From Rhizoctonia solani (Eukaryota; Basidiomycota; Agaricomycetes; Cantharellales; Ceratobasidiaceae): a stretch of DNA of 64,000 bases. Within the stretch, counting starts at the first letter, position 1; every line of letters starts with the position of its first letter. The notes beneath the pieces are model-generated. The model was not told the origin of the DNA and did no database searches. It saw nothing but the letters and a program-made list of their open reading frames with translations. Location of the stretch: contig NC_057385.1 in the NCBI RefSeq assembly GCF_016906535.1, positions 1,240,001 to 1,304,000 of the forward strand, read 5' to 3'. The position numbers and the translations under genes were made by a program. Below are positions 62,095-64,000 of the stretch, one piece after another.

Positions 62095-63380
62095 TTATCC
62101 CTGGAAGCTGACCCCAATTTTCTTAGTTTCCGCCCTTCCACCACCAGAGTACCCAGTTCCCTCCCGGCACAATTGAATGATATCCTTGGGATTGGGTAAT
62201 GCTGAGTCGCAGACGACGCATTGTTTATTGGGGGTGACCAATGTATCAGTGCACGTTTTGCATAACACGTGCGAACAAGGCCGCATAACTGATGGTTATC
62301 AATGAAAAAGGCGGTTATTGAAAACGAACAACTCAAGTACGCACGAAACATGACTCCAAGATTAAGAGTCTTTTTGCAGCTGGGGCATATGCATTCGCTG
62401 TTGTCTTTAGATGGTGCAGATGTTGATTCACCATTGGACTGAATTGTGAATTTGACGGGTATCAGTCCTTTGAGACTGTCAGGTAGTTTCAGATTCTGCG
62501 TGAGACGTAGCAAGAACATGTTGTACGCACTTGAGAGGATGCCCAAATTCAGATGCACGACACAGAGTTCCAACTTTCATATCTTTCAATTTGGCTTTCT
62601 CGGGGTCATTTCCTTCCGCGGTGGGTGTCTCGCTCGCCAACCAATATGCCGAAGGAAGTTTCGACTTGCGAGCCTCTTTTTGTTCAATTTCGAGTTGCTT
62701 GAGGGCAGCCGCTTCCGCTCGACGAGCGAGCTCCTCTGCATGGTCGAGGTCGAATTCGAATGCAGTTGATGCGGGACGTTTGGTTCCTCGGGGACCTGTA
62801 TGATATGTTGGTACCGAAGAAAACTGAATATTCATATGGGGTGCTCACCATCTCCGTTTTCTGCCTCCTTGTCTTTAGCTTGATCTTTGCCCTTGTCCTT
62901 GTTATTCGTAGGTTCCTTGCGAGACGCAAGTCCCAGTTGGTTCCGCTCAAAATCCCTCAACACGCGATCCCGGGCTGCCTGAGCTGCTCGCGCCTTCTCG
63001 GCCTCCTCTTCCCGTTGCAGTTCCTCAAGTTTAGCCTTGAAACGTTTAATGTCTTTTTTCTGGGACAGTAGATCGGTGTAGATGCATTCTTTGCAGTCTA
63101 AAAGGGTCAGTATCGAATGGGTAGTGGCGAACGTTCGACTCACATAGGTGTCCCTCCCCACAGGCCACAGGTTCCCTAGCTTGTTGCAAACAAAGTGTAC
63201 ACGCATCAAACCTCTTCATAGAGTCTACCCCTAAACGTTGCTGCATATCGGTCAATACCTCGGCTGAAGCAAGATTGTCGGAGAAACATTCACCTTTTTC
63301 GTACCATAGTCGGAGAGTTTCTTATATTCGGCATAGCTGAAAACACTATTCGCGGTATTATTTCTGCTATGTTTAGTCAC
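62095..63380 (-). CDS. NOSIP-like U-box/RING E3 ubiquitin ligase
   Basis: Homologue of nitric-oxide-synthase-interacting protein, a conserved E3 ligase also found with spliceosomes. The N-terminus reads TKHSRNNTANSVFSYAEY, matching the invariant family start, but the codon before it is GTG (63378-63380), not ATG. It is either a non-ATG start or an ATG split by an intron (AAAG acceptor directly before TG). The divided first U-box has FDACTLCLQQAREPVACGEG and KECIYTDLLSQKKDI. A charged coiled coil follows (LEELQREEEAEKARAAQAA), then AFEFDLDHAEELARRAEAAA and KLKDMKVGT. The second half has CICPSCKKTLNLGVMF and MRPCSHVLCKTCTDTLV then CVVCDSALP. The stop is TAA 62095-62097. The domain set is complete. 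Confidence 0.85.
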
Positions 63381-63479
63381 TTTAAAAATTCAGTTACGCC
63401 TAAATAGTTGAGTTAATGAACACTGACTGTTGTGTTTTGAAGTAGATGAGGGGGGTCAAGAGTAAGCGCCAGACGTAGG

Positions 63480-64000
63480 CTAATTGGATTCGGTAGCCAC
63501 GTGAAGGGAGCCGCCCATGTGGACCCTGAAATTCTCAGAGCTGTCGATTGGCCACGTCAATCTCCCGTCGCTCAGTCTTGCAATTCGTTCATAAATATTT
63601 GCTGGCACTCGGCTCAGAGCCAACGCCAACCATATCTCTAGGACTTCTATAGAGCTCGAATTCACTCCGCGTATTACCTGCTGGTCGGACACGTACTTTT
63701 ACCTTCATAGCCATGGCAAGAGGGCTATTTGGTGGGGCCTTTAAGGGCCTCGATGGTTTTGGGAAGGTGAGGTGATGTACACCGGATATATGGGTACGAG
63801 GTGTTAACCTGTGTATTAGACGATGGAAGATGTAAAAGTCAAAACTCGTACCGGAGCATTCTGTATGTTTGTTCCACAATTCGTAGTCTACTTGGATTAT
63901 TAACTGTTGCAAAGTGACAATGCTCTCTGCAGCAATCATCTTGACATTCACTATTATAGAGTTCATCGACTATAGGCGTGTTGTTGTAGACTCTTCGATT
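63480..64000 (-). CDS. Possible 3' part of a minus-strand gene at window edge
   Basis: A minus-strand frame ending at 63480 contains SSSIEVLEIWLALALSRVPA and IYERIARLSDGRLTWPIDSS, with a hydrophobic/charged pattern that looks coding. A neighbouring frame (63589-63966) may supply an upstream exon, joined through a GTAAAAG donor near 63705. No family is recognised and the join is not proven. Regard this as tentative. Confidence 0.25.

Overview
The window looks like a chromosome segment of a filamentous basidiomycete. Almost every gene is cut by many introns of about 45-70 bases with GT..AG borders and CTRAY-type branch sites, intergenic spaces are short, and the gene set is typically fungal. 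The mix of a GH3 glycosidase, a secreted RlpA-like small protein, a cellobiose-dehydrogenase-type flavoenzyme and a Tad-like LINE would fit a plant-associated agaricomycete such as Rhizoctonia. That name is an inference and was not tested by any search.

Layout. 1-7.0 kb: the 3' end of an unidentified gene, a secreted GH3 glycosidase and a WD40 (DCAF5-like) protein. 7-12 kb: sparse, with one proline/serine-rich orphan ORF. 12-17 kb: an ING-type PHD-finger chromatin protein and the five-RRM ribosome-biogenesis factor Mrd1, both on the minus strand. 17.6-22.8 kb: the ergothioneine synthase Egt1 followed by an N2227 (carnosine N-methyltransferase-like) gene. 23-25.3 kb: a single-pass membrane protein with PY motifs and a Cys-rich unknown. 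25.8-30.4 kb: the GPI-anchor mannosyltransferase Gpi10/PIG-B, NAD(P)HX epimerase and an F-box-like protein. 31-34.2 kb: a SAM methyltransferase with a large low-complexity insert. 35.9-43.8 kb: an MFS transporter divergent from a GMC flavodehydrogenase, then a cyclopropane-fatty-acid-synthase-like methyltransferase. 44.3-45 kb: a secreted RlpA-like protein. 45.4-48.4 kb: a long unfamiliar gene broken into several frames. 48.5-50.9 kb: two tandem GNAT acetyltransferases. 51.1-57.6 kb: a full-length LINE retrotransposon with poly(A) tail and 15-bp target-site duplications. 59-63.4 kb: a TENA/THI-4 protein, a second PY-motif membrane protein, Pno1/Dim2 and a NOSIP-like protein.

The most important technical point is that several independent genes, including the presumably essential PNO1, carry a one-base frame change at or beside a homopolymer inside a highly conserved motif, and in most cases one missing base would restore the frame. 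That points to homopolymer under-calling in this assembly and should be resolved before any gene here is called a pseudogene. The strongest biological observations are a run of micro-exons (17, 40, 7 and 4 nt) encoding the GH3 catalytic motif, two unrelated-looking membrane proteins sharing the same LPxY + PPxY arrangement, the ATGA stop/start overlap between the two LINE ORFs, and the unfamiliar 45.4-48.4 kb gene.
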